Shown here piece after piece: positions 44,609 through 55,851 of a stretch of DNA of 64,000 bases. The position numbers and the translations under genes are program-made. Below the pieces are notes generated by a model that was not told the DNA's origin, searched no databases, and saw nothing but the letters and a program-made list of their open reading frames with translations. The number at the start of each line of letters is the position of its first letter. The stretch's first letter is position 1. Origin of the DNA: an uncultured Pseudomonadales bacterium (GTDB lineage: Bacteria; Pseudomonadota; Gammaproteobacteria; Pseudomonadales; Azotimanducaceae); assembly GCA_937921865.1 (NCBI GenBank), contig CAKZWF010000039.1:1-64000 (forward strand). Reading direction: 5' to 3'.

Positions 44609-45043
44609 ATGGCAACTAGAAAGAAAGCACCCGCAAAGAAAAAAGCACCGGCTAAGCGTAAAGCACCAGCCAAGAAAGCAGCTGCGAAAAAAGCTCCTGC
44701 TAAGAAAAAAGCAGCACCAGCTAAAAAAGCACCAGCAATCAAAGCCAAGCTGACCAAATCCAGCATTCTCAATGAATTGGCTGAAAAGTCAGAACTCAGC
44801 CGCAAGCAGGTTGCCGTAGTTCTCGACGAGCTGGAAACACTCATCGAGCGTCACATCCGCAGAAATGCGGTTGGCGAATTCACTCTGCCTGGTCTGATGA
44901 AGATCCGCTCTGTGAAGCGCCCAGCTACCAAAAAGCGCATGGGTCGCAATCCGGCCACTGGCGAAGAAATCGTCATTGGACCAAAGCCGGCGAGCATCCG
45001 CGTCCGGGTTACCGCGCTGAAGCGTCTTAAGGACATGGTCTAA
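44609..45043 (+). CDS. HU-family DNA-binding protein with Lys/Ala/Pro-rich N-terminal tail
   Basis: A 144-aa nucleoid protein. AAGGGA precedes ATG 44609. Residues 1-48 are a histone H1-like tail of repeated KKAPAK units (about six). An HU/IHF domain follows at about 50-140 (LTKSSILNELAEKSELSRKQVAVVLDELETLIERHI, GEFTLPGLMKIRSVKRPATKKRMGRNPATGEEIVI, PASIRVRVTALKRLKDMV), with the DNA-intercalating RNPATGEE arm. A tail fused to HU is known from several proteobacteria and from AlgP-like proteins. It is expected to compact DNA in stationary phase or under stress. A strong terminator lies 30 bp behind. Confidence 0.93.
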   Translation: MATRKKAPAKKKAPAKRKAPAKKAAAKKAPAKKKAAPAKKAPAIKAKLTKSSILNELAEKSELSRKQVAVVLDELETLIERHIRRNAVGEFTLPGLMKIRSVKRPATKKRMGRNPATGEEIVIGPKPASIRVRVTALKRLKDMV

Positions 45044-45072
45044 CGACCACTTCGTCTTCAAAGACGTTCTAG

Positions 45073-45099
45073 AAAAGGGCCGGGAACGGCCCTTTTTTT
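45073..45099 (+). terminator. rho-independent terminator of the HU-like gene
   Basis: AAAAGGGCCG (45073-45082), tetraloop GGAA, and CGGCCCTTTT (45087-45096) form a perfect 10-bp stem, followed by a run of seven T (45093-45099). It is a textbook terminator that begins 30 bases after the stop codon. Confidence 0.95.
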
Positions 45100-45202
45100 G
45101 TGAGACACTTAATTATTTGTAAATCTCTGAAAATCGCCGACTTTCCAGTCTGTTAACTATCCTAGCCATTAAAAACTTTTCGGTCAGCTAAAGAGAATCG
45201 CA

Positions 45203-46900
45203 ATGCGCCAGAGCAGTATGTTGCTCCCAACTCTGAAAGAAAATCCTGCTGACGCAGACGTCGCCAGTCATCGATTGATGCTCCGCGCCGGTCTGATCCG
45301 TCAGGTTGCCGCCGGCATCTATACCTGGCTGCCGCTCGGCTTAAGGGTCATTCGCAATATCGAGAAAATTATTCGCGAAGAGCTGGACCGTGCAGGCGCG
45401 CAGGAAGTCCTGATGCCAGTGGTGCAGCCAGCCGAACTGTGGGAAGAGACCGGACGCTGGCAGAAGATGGGGCCGGAAATGCTGCGCATGCAGGATCGCC
45501 ATCACCGTGATTTCTGCCTTGGTCCGACCCATGAAGAAATCATCACTGATCTGTTTCGGCGGGAAATACACAGCTATAAGCAGCTGCCCGGCAACTACTA
45601 TCAGATCCAGACCAAATTCAGGGATGAAATCCGACCCCGCTTTGGTGTGATGCGGGCGCGTGAATTCACAATGAAAGACGGTTACTCGTTTGATCTCGAT
45701 CAGGATGGATTCGATCAGACCTATCGCGCCATGCACGATTGCTACACCCGCATTCTGACTCGAATGGAGCTGGATTTTCGCGCTGTTGAGGCTGACAGCG
45801 GCAACATCGGCGGCGCGAATTCACACGAGTTTCATGTCCTGGCAGACGCCGGTGAAGACACCATCGTCCACAGCAGCGACAGCGACTACGCGGCAAACCT
45901 GGAGAAAGCGGTCGCAGCCCCACCTCCACCCAGAGCTGGGGCCGGTGAGGCCATGTCCACGGTTGCAACACCCGATTGCAGGACGATTGCCGATGTAGCA
46001 AAGCTCTTATCGCTGCCAGTTGAGCGCTGCCTGAAAACGCTCATCGTGCGCGGCGAAGAATCCCTCGTGGCCATCATCTTGCGTGGCGATCACGAGCTCA
46101 ATGACATCAAAGCGGCAAAATTACCAGGTGTGATCGCACCGCTGGAGTTTGCCGACGAAACCGAAATCGAGGCGGCCATTGGCGCGAGCCCGGGTTCACT
46201 GGGGCCTGTCGAGCTGCAGCTGCCCGTTTTTGCAGATCCCTACGCCTTCGCTGCTGCCGACTTCTGCTGTGGTGCTAACAACGACGGATACCACTACCAG
46301 AACGTCAACTGGGATCGGGATCTGAACATTCCCGCCGAAAACGTGATCGACGTGCGCAACGTTCAACCCGGCGAAAAGTCGGCAGACGGCCAGGGTGAGC
46401 TCAAATTCTTAAAAGGCATCGAGGTTGGCCATATCTTTCAGCTCGGCACCGTCTACAGCGAGCCGATGCAGGCCACGGTGCTGGATCGCAATGGCCGCAG
46501 TCTGATTCCGATCATGGGCTGTTACGGTATGGGGGTGACCCGGCTGGTTGCAGCGATCATCGAACAGAAACATGACGAAGTCGGCATTATCTGGCCTGCG
46601 CCCGTTGCACCCTTTCAGGTGCATATTCTGGCGTTGAACTACGCTAAATCCGACGATGTTCGCTGTGCAGCGGATGAGCTATACAATCGCTGTCAGCGCG
46701 CGGGTCTCGAGGTACTTCTGGACGAACGTGGTGAACGTCCGGGGGTTAAATTCGCAGACGCAGATCTCATCGGCATCCCGCACCGGGTCACGATAGGTGA
46801 CCGTGCGCTCAAGGAAGGCAATGTGGAATACCGTTACAGAACTGATGCGGAAGCGACCAGCCTGCCGCTGGGCGACGTATTCGAACGTCTCTCCGCCTAG
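45203..46900 (+). CDS. proS: prolyl-tRNA synthetase ProS
   Basis: A 565-aa class II synthetase of the bacterial type with an editing insertion. Motif 1 region RHRLMLRAGLIRQVAAGIYTWLPLG is near residue 24. LGPTHEEIITDLFRREI (near 106) and the motif 2 stretch RPRFGVMRAREFTMKDGYSF (near 144) follow. The YbaK-like INS domain covers about 230-385 (VERCLKTLIVRGEESLVAIILRGDHELNDIKAAKL) and removes Ala-tRNA. Motif 3 lies in PIMGCYGMGVTRLVAAIIEQ near 433, followed by the anticodon domain. Length equals the E. coli enzyme. The gene is monocistronic or precedes the lytic transglycosylase. Confidence 0.97.
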   Translation: MRQSSMLLPTLKENPADADVASHRLMLRAGLIRQVAAGIYTWLPLGLRVIRNIEKIIREELDRAGAQEVLMPVVQPAELWEETGRWQKMGPEMLRMQDRHHRDFCLGPTHEEIITDLFRREIHSYKQLPGNYYQIQTKFRDEIRPRFGVMRAREFTMKDGYSFDLDQDGFDQTYRAMHDCYTRILTRMELDFRAVEADSGNIGGANSHEFHVLADAGEDTIVHSSDSDYAANLEKAVAAPPPPRAGAGEAMSTVATPDCRTIADVAKLLSLPVERCLKTLIVRGEESLVAIILRGDHELNDIKAAKLPGVIAPLEFADETEIEAAIGASPGSLGPVELQLPVFADPYAFAAADFCCGANNDGYHYQNVNWDRDLNIPAENVIDVRNVQPGEKSADGQGELKFLKGIEVGHIFQLGTVYSEPMQATVLDRNGRSLIPIMGCYGMGVTRLVAAIIEQKHDEVGIIWPAPVAPFQVHILALNYAKSDDVRCAADELYNRCQRAGLEVLLDERGERPGVKFADADLIGIPHRVTIGDRALKEGNVEYRYRTDAEATSLPLGDVFERLSA

Positions 46901-46949
46901 GACCGGGGCCGCGTCTGCATCAGGCTTACCGCGAGCGGTTCAACGCCGC

Positions 46950-47684
46950 TTGCGGCGCAGTCATTCCCGGCTGACACGGTTGGCGCTGTCAATACTGCTG
47001 ACCGCGCTGTCGCTGACAAGCCCGTGGCTATCTGCCAATGATCTGGCTGGCAGCGATCTGATGCCAACACCCAGGGCAGCCACACTCACCGTAACCAGCA
47101 GCACTGGTCGTCCGTCTACAATTGACGCTGAACTGGTGTCCCGGCTCGCGGAAACCATGGCAGCGGAACAGGATCAGGGCGATCGCTTTCACGCCCAGGT
47201 GTGGCTGGCCGCCTCCGAACAACGCCTCAGCCGCTATCTGAAAACCCGTGACGAACGCCTGGCTCTGCTGAAAACCGTGTATGCCGAGGCACACCGTCAG
47301 CAGCTGGACCCTGATCTCGTGCTCGCGGTGATGCAGATTGAAAGCGCGTTCGATCGTTACGCGATTTCCCGGGTCGGCGCTCAGGGTCTGATGCAGGTGA
47401 TGCCGTTCTGGCGGCTGGAAATCGGCCGTCCCCAGGACAATCTGACCGACATGAAAACCAATGTCCGCTACGGCACCACCATTCTGGCTCACTACCTGGA
47501 CATCGCCAACGACGATCTGGTGGACGCGCTCGGACGTTACAACGGCAGTCGCGGCAAACTGGTATATCCGGAGAAGGTGATGACGGCATGGCGGCAACGT
47601 TGGCGAAATAAGACCGCTTCAGAATTGCCTGCGCTGATCGACACCTGCGCCCGCTACCGCCTGCGAGCGTGCCGCTACAACTGA
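46950..47684 (+). CDS. soluble lytic transglycosylase (SLT domain)
   Basis: About 244 aa from TTG 46950. The start is uncertain: an in-frame ATG at 46845 would overlap proS by 56 bp. From the TTG the chain begins with a plausible signal peptide (RRSHSRLTRLALSILLTALSLTSPWLSAND). The SLT domain (about 100-225) has VMQIESAFDRYAIS with the catalytic Glu, VGAQGLMQVMPFW, NVRYGTTILAHYLDIA and ALGRYNGSRG. It cuts murein glycan strands in the periplasm to give anhydro-muropeptides. It is convergent with the TlpA-like gene five bases away. The family is sure. Confidence 0.88.
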   Translation: MRRSHSRLTRLALSILLTALSLTSPWLSANDLAGSDLMPTPRAATLTVTSSTGRPSTIDAELVSRLAETMAAEQDQGDRFHAQVWLAASEQRLSRYLKTRDERLALLKTVYAEAHRQQLDPDLVLAVMQIESAFDRYAISRVGAQGLMQVMPFWRLEIGRPQDNLTDMKTNVRYGTTILAHYLDIANDDLVDALGRYNGSRGKLVYPEKVMTAWRQRWRNKTASELPALIDTCARYRLRACRYN

Positions 47685-47689
47685 ATTCG

Positions 47690-48163
47690 CTAAAGTTGGG
47701 ACTCGGCATCTGCCACGGCAGACGCCGCCGCCACTGCGGCGCGCAGGCTGTCCAAAGTCTGCGGTCCTACTAGAACATCAGCCAGCGCTCCGGCAGGATC
47801 AATCAGCAGTGTGGTTGGCAACACCGGCGGCGTTTCCTGCTGCCAGCGCAGTCTGGGGTCATTCACCAGCACCGGGAACTCTATGCCCATGGTATCGATG
47901 AGACTGGTGAGTTTTTCACCGGTCAGACCATCATAGTTAACGCCAAGGATGACAGTACCGCTGGTCGCCCGTTCATGATGCAGTTCGTTCAATTCGGGGA
48001 TCTCTTTGCGACAGGGTGCGCACCACTCCGCCCAGTAGTTGATCAACACCCAGCGGCCTTCCCATTGATCAAAGCGCGCACCGCGTCCATCGGCAAACTC
48101 AATGTCGTTCTCCTGACAGCCCAGCAACATCGCCACCACCAGCAGCATGCTGAAAATTCTCAA
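47690..48163 (-). CDS. TlpA-family thioredoxin-like lipoprotein
   Basis: A 157-aa predicted lipoprotein with lipid Cys16 in VAMLLGCQEN. The thioredoxin fold carries the active site NYWAEWCAPCRKEIPEL with Cys48 and Cys51, GVNYDGLTGEKLTSL, and the cis-Pro block VLPTTLLIDPAG near 118. It likely reduces periplasmic disulfides, e.g. for cytochrome maturation or repair. Both active-site codons are ordinary Cys codons. Its start overlaps the YihY gene by four bases, so the two are co-expressed. Confidence 0.92.
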   Translation of the reverse strand: MRIFSMLLVVAMLLGCQENDIEFADGRGARFDQWEGRWVLINYWAEWCAPCRKEIPELNELHHERATSGTVILGVNYDGLTGEKLTSLIDTMGIEFPVLVNDPRLRWQQETPPVLPTTLLIDPAGALADVLVGPQTLDSLRAAVAAASAVADAESQL

Positions 48164-49386
48164 TTTGTGCCTCCAAAAACACTATCTAAGGATACCGCCA
48201 TCTGATTCGAGCCGAACTGCAGCAGCGACTTCAACGGCTCGACAATATTGTCCATGCCGTCCACCGATTCCAGCCGAGTTGCGTCGAGCCCCTCCGGAAC
48301 CACCTGATACAGATCCCACAGCGTCAAGGTTTTGAGACTGCGGCTGAGTAACCAGTTGTCCTGTTCGTCCTTCGCGAGCAGTTTGAGTTCCCTGAGTGCG
48401 GAAAAAATTCGTTCGTTCTCTGCAGCGGTCAGTGGCACCGACTCGGCGATTTCTTCGTCACTGACGGCCCGGCCTTCCAGATGGCCAGCAACAATCTGCT
48501 GAAGAACGCGCGAACACTTGACCAGCAGAGGCTCGGTGTCTTCGGCCACCCGCTCCCGCTGCAGCGACATGGTGCGCACGATGATGGCGCCGGTCAGCAC
48601 CAGCACCCAGACCATGTACATCCAGAACAGAAAAAACGGTATGGCTGCGAAGGTCCCATAAATCGACGCCAGACCGGTATTGCTGACCCCATAATTAAAT
48701 ACAGTTTTAGCCAGCTCAAAAAATGCCACCGTCAGCAGGCCTCCCGCTGTGGCATGCAGAAAGCGCACCCGACAGTTGGGCATCGCCCAGTAAAGAATCG
48801 TGAAACCCACCCAGGTCAGCAGCAGCGGCAGGTAGCTCAGCAGCAGCGTTCTGACGCCAAATACATCCAGATCTTCAATCAGCTGCAGCGATGCAAAGTA
48901 GGCGCTCAGCAGAATGCCAAGCACAATCATCGGCGGACCCAATGACAGCACCCCCCAGTAGACGAGCACCCGCTGCAGGCCTTTACGCGGCACCGGTACC
49001 TGCCAGATGGCATTGAACGTCTTCTCAATGGTCACCAGCAACAGAAACGCAGTGACGAAAAGGAATATGAAGCCTGCGGCCGTCAGCCCCCGGGCACGAT
49101 TCGAGAACTCAAGCAGCTTCTCTTTGACCACCGCGCTGCTCTCGGGCACAAAGTTGCTGAAGATGAAGGCTTCGATACGCTCTTCGAGTCCTTCATACGC
49201 GGGCAGAATAGAAAACGCGGTATAGGCGACGGTCATCATCGGTACCACCGCAAACAGCGTGGTATAGGTCAACGCCGCGGCACTGGAGAGACAGTCGTGT
49301 TTGAGAAATTGCGCAATCAGTTGATCCCAGTACCAGCCTGCGGCAGAGATAAACGCGCGGAACTGAGTAACTGCCTTTTTTATCAC
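48160..49386 (-). CDS. YihY/BrkB family inner membrane protein
   Basis: About 408 aa from GTG 49386, which has AGGG at six bases; the same frame extends 18 codons upstream to a TTG without support. Six TM segments cover residues about 25-270, with the family signature HDCLSSAAALTYTTLFAVVPMMTVAYTAFS near 32 and IYGTFAAIPFFLFWMYMVWVLVLTGAII near 240. The C-terminal 110 residues are a soluble winged-helix-like domain (LTAAENERIFSALRELKLLAKDEQDNWLLSRSL). The family was once called ribonuclease BN by mistake. Its real function is unclear. Confidence 0.92.
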   Translation of the reverse strand: MIKKAVTQFRAFISAAGWYWDQLIAQFLKHDCLSSAAALTYTTLFAVVPMMTVAYTAFSILPAYEGLEERIEAFIFSNFVPESSAVVKEKLLEFSNRARGLTAAGFIFLFVTAFLLLVTIEKTFNAIWQVPVPRKGLQRVLVYWGVLSLGPPMIVLGILLSAYFASLQLIEDLDVFGVRTLLLSYLPLLLTWVGFTILYWAMPNCRVRFLHATAGGLLTVAFFELAKTVFNYGVSNTGLASIYGTFAAIPFFLFWMYMVWVLVLTGAIIVRTMSLQRERVAEDTEPLLVKCSRVLQQIVAGHLEGRAVSDEEIAESVPLTAAENERIFSALRELKLLAKDEQDNWLLSRSLKTLTLWDLYQVVPEGLDATRLESVDGMDNIVEPLKSLLQFGSNQMAVSLDSVFGGTN

Positions 49387-49502
49387 GGAATCCCTAGAAT
49401 GCTTCAGCTGAACAATGGCGCGCGCCAGTGGCACCAACAAAACAAGCGCTATTAAAACATGTGCCGTTACTAAACCACGTTACGCAACCAGCGAGGATAA
49501 GA

Positions 49503-50852
<1,350 letters not shown>

Positions 50853-50856
50853 CCGG

Positions 50857-52734
50857 TTACTGCTTCGCGAGCGCTTCGCGCACCTCATCGAGCACCACTG
50901 GATCATCAATTGTCGACGGCACGGTATAGGGTTCACCGTCTACCATCTTGCGCAGCACCTGCCTGAGAATCTTTCCGGAGCGGGTTTTCGGTAGCCGGCT
51001 GACAACAATCGCCTGTTTGAAATTGGCAAAAGCACCGACACTGTTGCGCACCATCTGCACAAGCTCCGCATACAGCGTATCCGCAGTAATATTGCTGCCG
51101 TCCTTCAACACCAGCAGGCCCAGCGGTACCTGACCTCTGTCTTCGTCGTGGATGCCGATCACAGCACACTCGGCAATCGCTGGATGGTCGGCGACCACCT
51201 CTTCGAGTTCGCCGGTGGATAGCCGGTGGCCGGCAACGTTAATCACATCGTCAATGCGCCCCATGATGTAGACGTAACCGTCTTCGTCACGATAACCGCC
51301 ATCGCCGGTCAGATAGAACCCAGGGTACTCACTCCAGTACGAACTGATGTATCGATCATGGTCTCCCCATACCGTGGGGAGGCTGCCGGGCGGCAGCGGC
51401 TCTTTCAACACCACAGCCCCCTCCTGATTGGCGCCGAGTTCTGCGCCCTGTTCATCTAAAATCCGCAGGTCGTAGCCGGGTACCGGCAGGGTTGGCGAGC
51501 CGGGCCGGGTCTCCATCAGTTCCACACCGGCCATGTTGGCGCAGATTGACCAGCCGGTTTCTGTCTGCCACCAGTGATCGATGACCGGAATCTGCAGATG
51601 TGCTTCCAGCCAGTGATAGGTTGGCGAGTCGAGGCGTTCGCCGGCGACAAACTGATACTTTAAAGAAGAAATGTCGTAACCGGCTTTAAGCGCACAGTCC
51701 GGGTCTTCTTTCTTGATCGCCCGGAATGCGGTCGGGGCAACAAAAAACGATTTCACGCGATGTTCGGCAATCACCCGCCAGTAGGCGCCCGCATCAGGGG
51801 TACGAACCGGTTTGCCTTCAAACAGAATGCTCGTGCAGCCTTTGATCAGAGGCCCATAGACGATGTAGGAGTGGCCAACCACCCAACCCACGTCAGATGC
51901 TGCCCAGAACACGTCACCCACGTCCACACCATAGATCGCACCCATGCTGTAGTTGAGCGCGACCGCATGGCCGCCGTGGTCACGAACGACACCTTTGGGT
52001 TTACCCGTGGTCCCGGACGTGTAGAGGATGTACAGCGGATCCCAGGCGTCCAACTCCACCCAGCCGGCAGGCTCAGCTGACGCCTCCCAGTCATGCCAGT
52101 CGAGGTCTCGGGGCGCGTGCATATCAGCACGACACTCGGGACGCTGCAGCAGCACCACATTCGAGACCTTGTGCCGAGCCAGGCTGATCGCTTCATCCAC
52201 AAGCGGTTTGTAGGCGATCACGTTACTGCCTTCGATCCCGCAGGAGGCACACAGGATGACTGACGGCGTCGCGTCATCAATCCGGGTCGCTAACTCCGGT
52301 GCGGCGAAGCCACCGAAGACCACGGAGTGCACAGCGCCAATGCGGGCACAGGCAAGCATGGCCACCGCTGCTTCGGGGATCATCGGCATGTAAACGACCA
52401 CCCGATCCCCTTTGCTGACCCCGAGGGCCTTCAGGCCGCCGGCAACCCGGGCAACCTGATCGGTCAGTTCGGCATAGGTAAACTTGCGCACCTGGCCGGT
52501 AACCGGCGAATCGTAGATCAGCGCAACATTGTCACCACGACCCGCTTCAACATGACGATCAAGCGCCAGCCAGGCGGTGTTGGTCTTGCCACCTTCAAAC
52601 CAGCGCCAGGCTTTGTTGTCATCCTGGCTTAAGATCTTCGGCGGAAACGTACACCACGGCAGTTCACGGGCTTTTTCGGCCCAGAAGGCTTCCGGGTCGG
52701 TCAGCGACAGCTGGTATTCGCTCAGATAGCTCAT
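50857..52734 (-). CDS. prpE: propionyl-CoA synthetase-like acyl-CoA ligase (PrpE type)
   Basis: A 625-aa ANL-superfamily ligase that activates a short-chain acid to its CoA ester. The AMP P-loop [20 protein letters not shown] is near residue 243, the block [18 protein letters not shown] near 282 favours PrpE over acetyl-CoA synthetase, and [11 protein letters not shown] near 390 is the usual A5 region. [31 protein letters not shown] holds the hinge Asp. The acetylation-sensitive Lys is in KTRSGKILR near 592. It overlaps the CaiB-like gene by four bases, so acid activation and CoA handling are co-expressed. Confidence 0.9.
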   Translation of the reverse strand: MSYLSEYQLSLTDPEAFWAEKARELPWCTFPPKILSQDDNKAWRWFEGGKTNTAWLALDRHVEAGRGDNVALIYDSPVTGQVRKFTYAELTDQVARVAGGLKALGVSKGDRVVVYMPMIPEAAVAMLACARIGAVHSVVFGGFAAPELATRIDDATPSVILCASCGIEGSNVIAYKPLVDEAISLARHKVSNVVLLQRPECRADMHAPRDLDWHDWEASAEPAGWVELDAWDPLYILYTSGTTGKPKGVVRDHGGHAVALNYSMGAIYGVDVGDVFWAASDVGWVVGHSYIVYGPLIKGCTSILFEGKPVRTPDAGAYWRVIAEHRVKSFFVAPTAFRAIKKEDPDCALKAGYDISSLKYQFVAGERLDSPTYHWLEAHLQIPVIDHWWQTETGWSICANMAGVELMETRPGSPTLPVPGYDLRILDEQGAELGANQEGAVVLKEPLPPGSLPTVWGDHDRYISSYWSEYPGFYLTGDGGYRDEDGYVYIMGRIDDVINVAGHRLSTGELEEVVADHPAIAECAVIGIHDEDRGQVPLGLLVLKDGSNITADTLYAELVQMVRNSVGAFANFKQAIVVSRLPKTRSGKILRQVLRKMVDGEPYTVPSTIDDPVVLDEVREALAKQ

Positions 52735-53855
52735 ATCACCCCGGCGCTTTCCAGGCTGGCGATTTCATCGCCGCTGAACCCGGCTGCTTCGAGTACCGCA
52801 TGGGAATCTTCCCCTGCAGCCCGGGCAGAATGACGGATTTCCGGCTCAGTACGGGAAAAGCGCGGAGATGGAGCAGGCTGGACCACACCATCAACTTCCA
52901 CAAAGGTCTGACGGGCTTTGTTGTGTGGGTGTTCCGGGGCTTCAAAGACCGACAGGACCGGCGCAAAGCAGACATCACTGCCTTCCATGATCTCGCACCA
53001 CTGGTCGCGGGTTTTGGTCTTGAACACCTCGGTCAGGGTCTGTTTCAGCTCAGGCCAGCGCGATGCGTCCATCTGTGGCGCGAAAGTCTCAGGATCCAGA
53101 CCGGCTTTTTCGACCAGCAACGCGTAAAACTGAGGTTCAATCGAACCAATACAGACATATTTGCCATCGCTGGTTTCATAGGTGTCATAGAAATGGGCAC
53201 CTCCGTCCAGCAGATTGGTACCCCGCTGATCGGTGAACGCACCGGCGTTGCTCATCGTGAAGAACATGGCCATCAGCGTCGACGCGCCATCAGTCATCGC
53301 CGCATCCACTACCTGACCTTTACCAGACTTCTGTGCTTCGAGCATTGCACAGACCATACCGAAGGCGAGCAGCATACCGCCGCCACCGAAATCACCGACC
53401 AGGTTGAGCGGTGGCACCGGGCGTTCGCCTTTGCGGCCAATCGCATGCAGAGCGCCCGTCAGCGCGATGTAGTTGATATCGTGACCGGCCGCATGCGCCA
53501 GCGGTCCATCCTGTCCCCAGCCGGTCATTCGGCCGTAAACCAGTTTGGGATTCCGAGCCAAACATTCATCAGGACCAAGACCCAGACGCTCGGTCACACC
53601 AGGACGAAAACCTTCGAACAGCGCATCCGCAGATTCCACCAGGCGCAACACCGTTTCGACCCCTTCCGGGCTTTTCAGATCCACCGCAATGGAGCGTCGA
53701 TTTCGCGCCAGCACATCGTTGGATCGACCCGGGCGGCTGGATTTGCGATCAACACGAATCACCTCCGCCCCCATATCCGACAACATCATCCCGCAGAACG
53801 GTCCCGGACCGATGCCGGCCAGTTCAATGATTCTCAGTCCTGTCAGTGGTCCCAT
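52731..53855 (-). CDS. CaiB/BaiF family protein, alpha-methylacyl-CoA racemase-like
   Basis: A 374-aa family III CoA-transferase fold. ATG 53855 follows GAGGGG; an in-frame ATG 12 codons earlier has no usable spacing. Motifs are [24 protein letters not shown] near 15, [29 protein letters not shown] near 105 with the His used by AMACR, and [12 protein letters not shown] with the catalytic Asp near 150. These favour racemase (alpha-methylacyl-CoA, as for sterol side chains) over CoA-transferase activity. It is translationally coupled to the PrpE-like ligase. Confidence 0.9.
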   Translation of the reverse strand: MGPLTGLRIIELAGIGPGPFCGMMLSDMGAEVIRVDRKSSRPGRSNDVLARNRRSIAVDLKSPEGVETVLRLVESADALFEGFRPGVTERLGLGPDECLARNPKLVYGRMTGWGQDGPLAHAAGHDINYIALTGALHAIGRKGERPVPPLNLVGDFGGGGMLLAFGMVCAMLEAQKSGKGQVVDAAMTDGASTLMAMFFTMSNAGAFTDQRGTNLLDGGAHFYDTYETSDGKYVCIGSIEPQFYALLVEKAGLDPETFAPQMDASRWPELKQTLTEVFKTKTRDQWCEIMEGSDVCFAPVLSVFEAPEHPHNKARQTFVEVDGVVQPAPSPRFSRTEPEIRHSARAAGEDSHAVLEAAGFSGDEIASLESAGVI

Positions 53856-53945
53856 GATTCCCCTCTTTTTTGTCTTTGAATTGGTTGTCATCTCCCAGCG
53901 GGTCGGCGCTACGCGAGCGATCGCCAGGCTGATCAGCCAACGAGT

Positions 53946-55751
53946 TTAGCGGCCTTGTTCGGCCAGTGTCATCCCGCCAGCGGCTTGTGTTTGAGCGGCA
54001 AACTGTATTTCGACAAACCGGCGGTACAGCGGGTTATCCGCCACCAGCTGCGAATGAGTGCCAATGGCCAGCACCCTCCCCGCTTCCAGAACCACAATCC
54101 GATCTGCTTCGCGCACCGTGGACAGCCGATGAGCGATGACCAGAACTGAACAGTGGCCGCGCAGTTCACGGACGCTGTCGCTGATGTGGCGTTCGCTGTC
54201 CGCATCCAGCGCACTGGTCGCTTCATCGAGAAGCACCAGCCGAGGCTCCGGCAGCAGCGCCCGAGCGATCGCCAGGCGTTGCTTCTGGCCGCCGGACAGA
54301 CCCATACCACCCTCACCAATGACTGTATTGATGCCTTCGGGGAGCAGGTTGATGAACTCCGCTGCATGTGCCTGTTGCACTGCCCGGGCGATATCCAGTT
54401 CGCTGGCCTGGGGTGCGCCATACAGCAGGTTGTCGCGAATACTGCCCGAAAACAGCACCGGATCCTGGGGCACAAAGCCAATTTGAGCCCGTAAATCAGC
54501 GAGGCGCAGATCGCGGATATCCACTCCGTCCAGATAAATCGATCCGGCGCTAGGATCGTAGAAACGCTGCAGCAGGTCGAACAGCGTACTTTTGCCGGCG
54601 CCCGAGGGTCCCACCAGAGCCACTGTTTCTCCGGGGGCTACCGCAAATTCAACCTGGTCGAGCACCTTCTGATCCGGTCTGGTCGGATAAACAAAGTCGA
54701 TTTTGTCCAGGCGCAACTGCCCTTCGCCCGAGAGACTCTTCGACACTGCGGGCTCTGGCAGTTCGGATTCCGACTGCAACAGCTCCATCAGGCGTTCGGT
54801 CGCGCCTGCAGCCCGCTGAAGATCACTGTAAACCTCGCTGATCGCACCAACTGAACCCGCGACAATGAAGGCATAGAAAATAAACGCTGCCAGCTCACCC
54901 GCCGAGGTCTGACCACGCAGCACGTCCTGACCGCCAACCCAGAGCATCAGAGCGATGGCACTCAGCACCAGCAGCATCACCAGCGCCACCAGCCAGGAGC
55001 GCTGGCGGATACGCTGCACGGCGACGCTGAACGCAATCTCGACGCGCTCGGCAAAGGAATTTTCATCGGTGCGCTGATGGTTGAACGCCTGCACAATCTT
55101 GATGTGCCGCAGCGCTTCCCCCGCATAGCTGCCGACGTCAGCCAGTGTGTCCTGACTGGTTCGGGACAGGCGCCGGACTTTGCGCCCGAAAATGATCACC
55201 GGCGCTACCACAAACGGGACGCTGCCGATGACCAGCAGAGACAGCTTGGCATTGGTGATAAAGAGCAGAATCACTCCACCGATGAACATCAACGCATTAC
55301 GCAGAGCTATGGAAATGGACGAGCCAATGACCGTCTGCAGCAGGGTGGTGTCGGTAGTAATCCGGGACTGAATCTCGGTGGGCTGGTTACGTTCAAAGAA
55401 TCCAGGGTGAAGATGCAGCAGATGACTGAACACCGCTAAGCGCAGATCAGCGCTGACCCGCTCGCCTACCCAGGAAACAAAATAGAACCGCGCAAAGGTG
55501 CCCACGGTGAGCAGCAGCACCAGTCCGGCAAACACCCCGATACTGCGCTCCAGCAGATCTTCAGAGCCTGCCGAGAGACCCTGATCAATGACCAGACGCA
55601 TACCCTGGCCGATCGACAACGTAACGCCGGCGGTCAGTATCAGCGCTACGCTGGCACCTACCACGTACCAGCGGTAGGGTTTCAGAAATGCCAGCGCCGG
55701 GCCGAGCTTGGTGAGCTCCCGCGAAGCAGGCCTGTCGAGTCCTTCATCCAT
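53946..55751 (-). CDS. ABC transporter, fused permease/ATPase (exporter type)
   Basis: A 601-aa half-transporter of the ABCB type that works as a dimer. Six TM helices lie in residues about 25-300. The nucleotide-binding domain carries Walker A VGPSGAGKSTLFDL near 387, Q-loop GFVPQDPVLFSGS near 436, signature GLSGGQKQRLAIARALL near 488, Walker B RLVLLDEATSALD near 508 and the switch His in IAHRLSTV near 543. It resembles MsbA-like and multidrug exporters, so lipid or drug export is possible. It stands 90 bp upstream of the CaiB-like gene in the same direction. Confidence 0.94.
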   Translation of the reverse strand: MDEGLDRPASRELTKLGPALAFLKPYRWYVVGASVALILTAGVTLSIGQGMRLVIDQGLSAGSEDLLERSIGVFAGLVLLLTVGTFARFYFVSWVGERVSADLRLAVFSHLLHLHPGFFERNQPTEIQSRITTDTTLLQTVIGSSISIALRNALMFIGGVILLFITNAKLSLLVIGSVPFVVAPVIIFGRKVRRLSRTSQDTLADVGSYAGEALRHIKIVQAFNHQRTDENSFAERVEIAFSVAVQRIRQRSWLVALVMLLVLSAIALMLWVGGQDVLRGQTSAGELAAFIFYAFIVAGSVGAISEVYSDLQRAAGATERLMELLQSESELPEPAVSKSLSGEGQLRLDKIDFVYPTRPDQKVLDQVEFAVAPGETVALVGPSGAGKSTLFDLLQRFYDPSAGSIYLDGVDIRDLRLADLRAQIGFVPQDPVLFSGSIRDNLLYGAPQASELDIARAVQQAHAAEFINLLPEGINTVIGEGGMGLSGGQKQRLAIARALLPEPRLVLLDEATSALDADSERHISDSVRELRGHCSVLVIAHRLSTVREADRIVVLEAGRVLAIGTHSQLVADNPLYRRFVEIQFAAQTQAAGGMTLAEQGR

Positions 55752-55851
55752 CGGCGCATTATCACACGGTTAGGCATCGATTGATTTGCCTGCACCTTCC
55801 TGATGAACTTGCACCTGAACCATTACCTGATTTATCGAGGTTGGCTGAAAA

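Noticed and set aside
52800-53879. 359-codon plus-strand frame opposite the CaiB-like gene
   Set aside because: It is antisense to a clear gene, with no family-like sequence, and reflects codon bias of the real gene.
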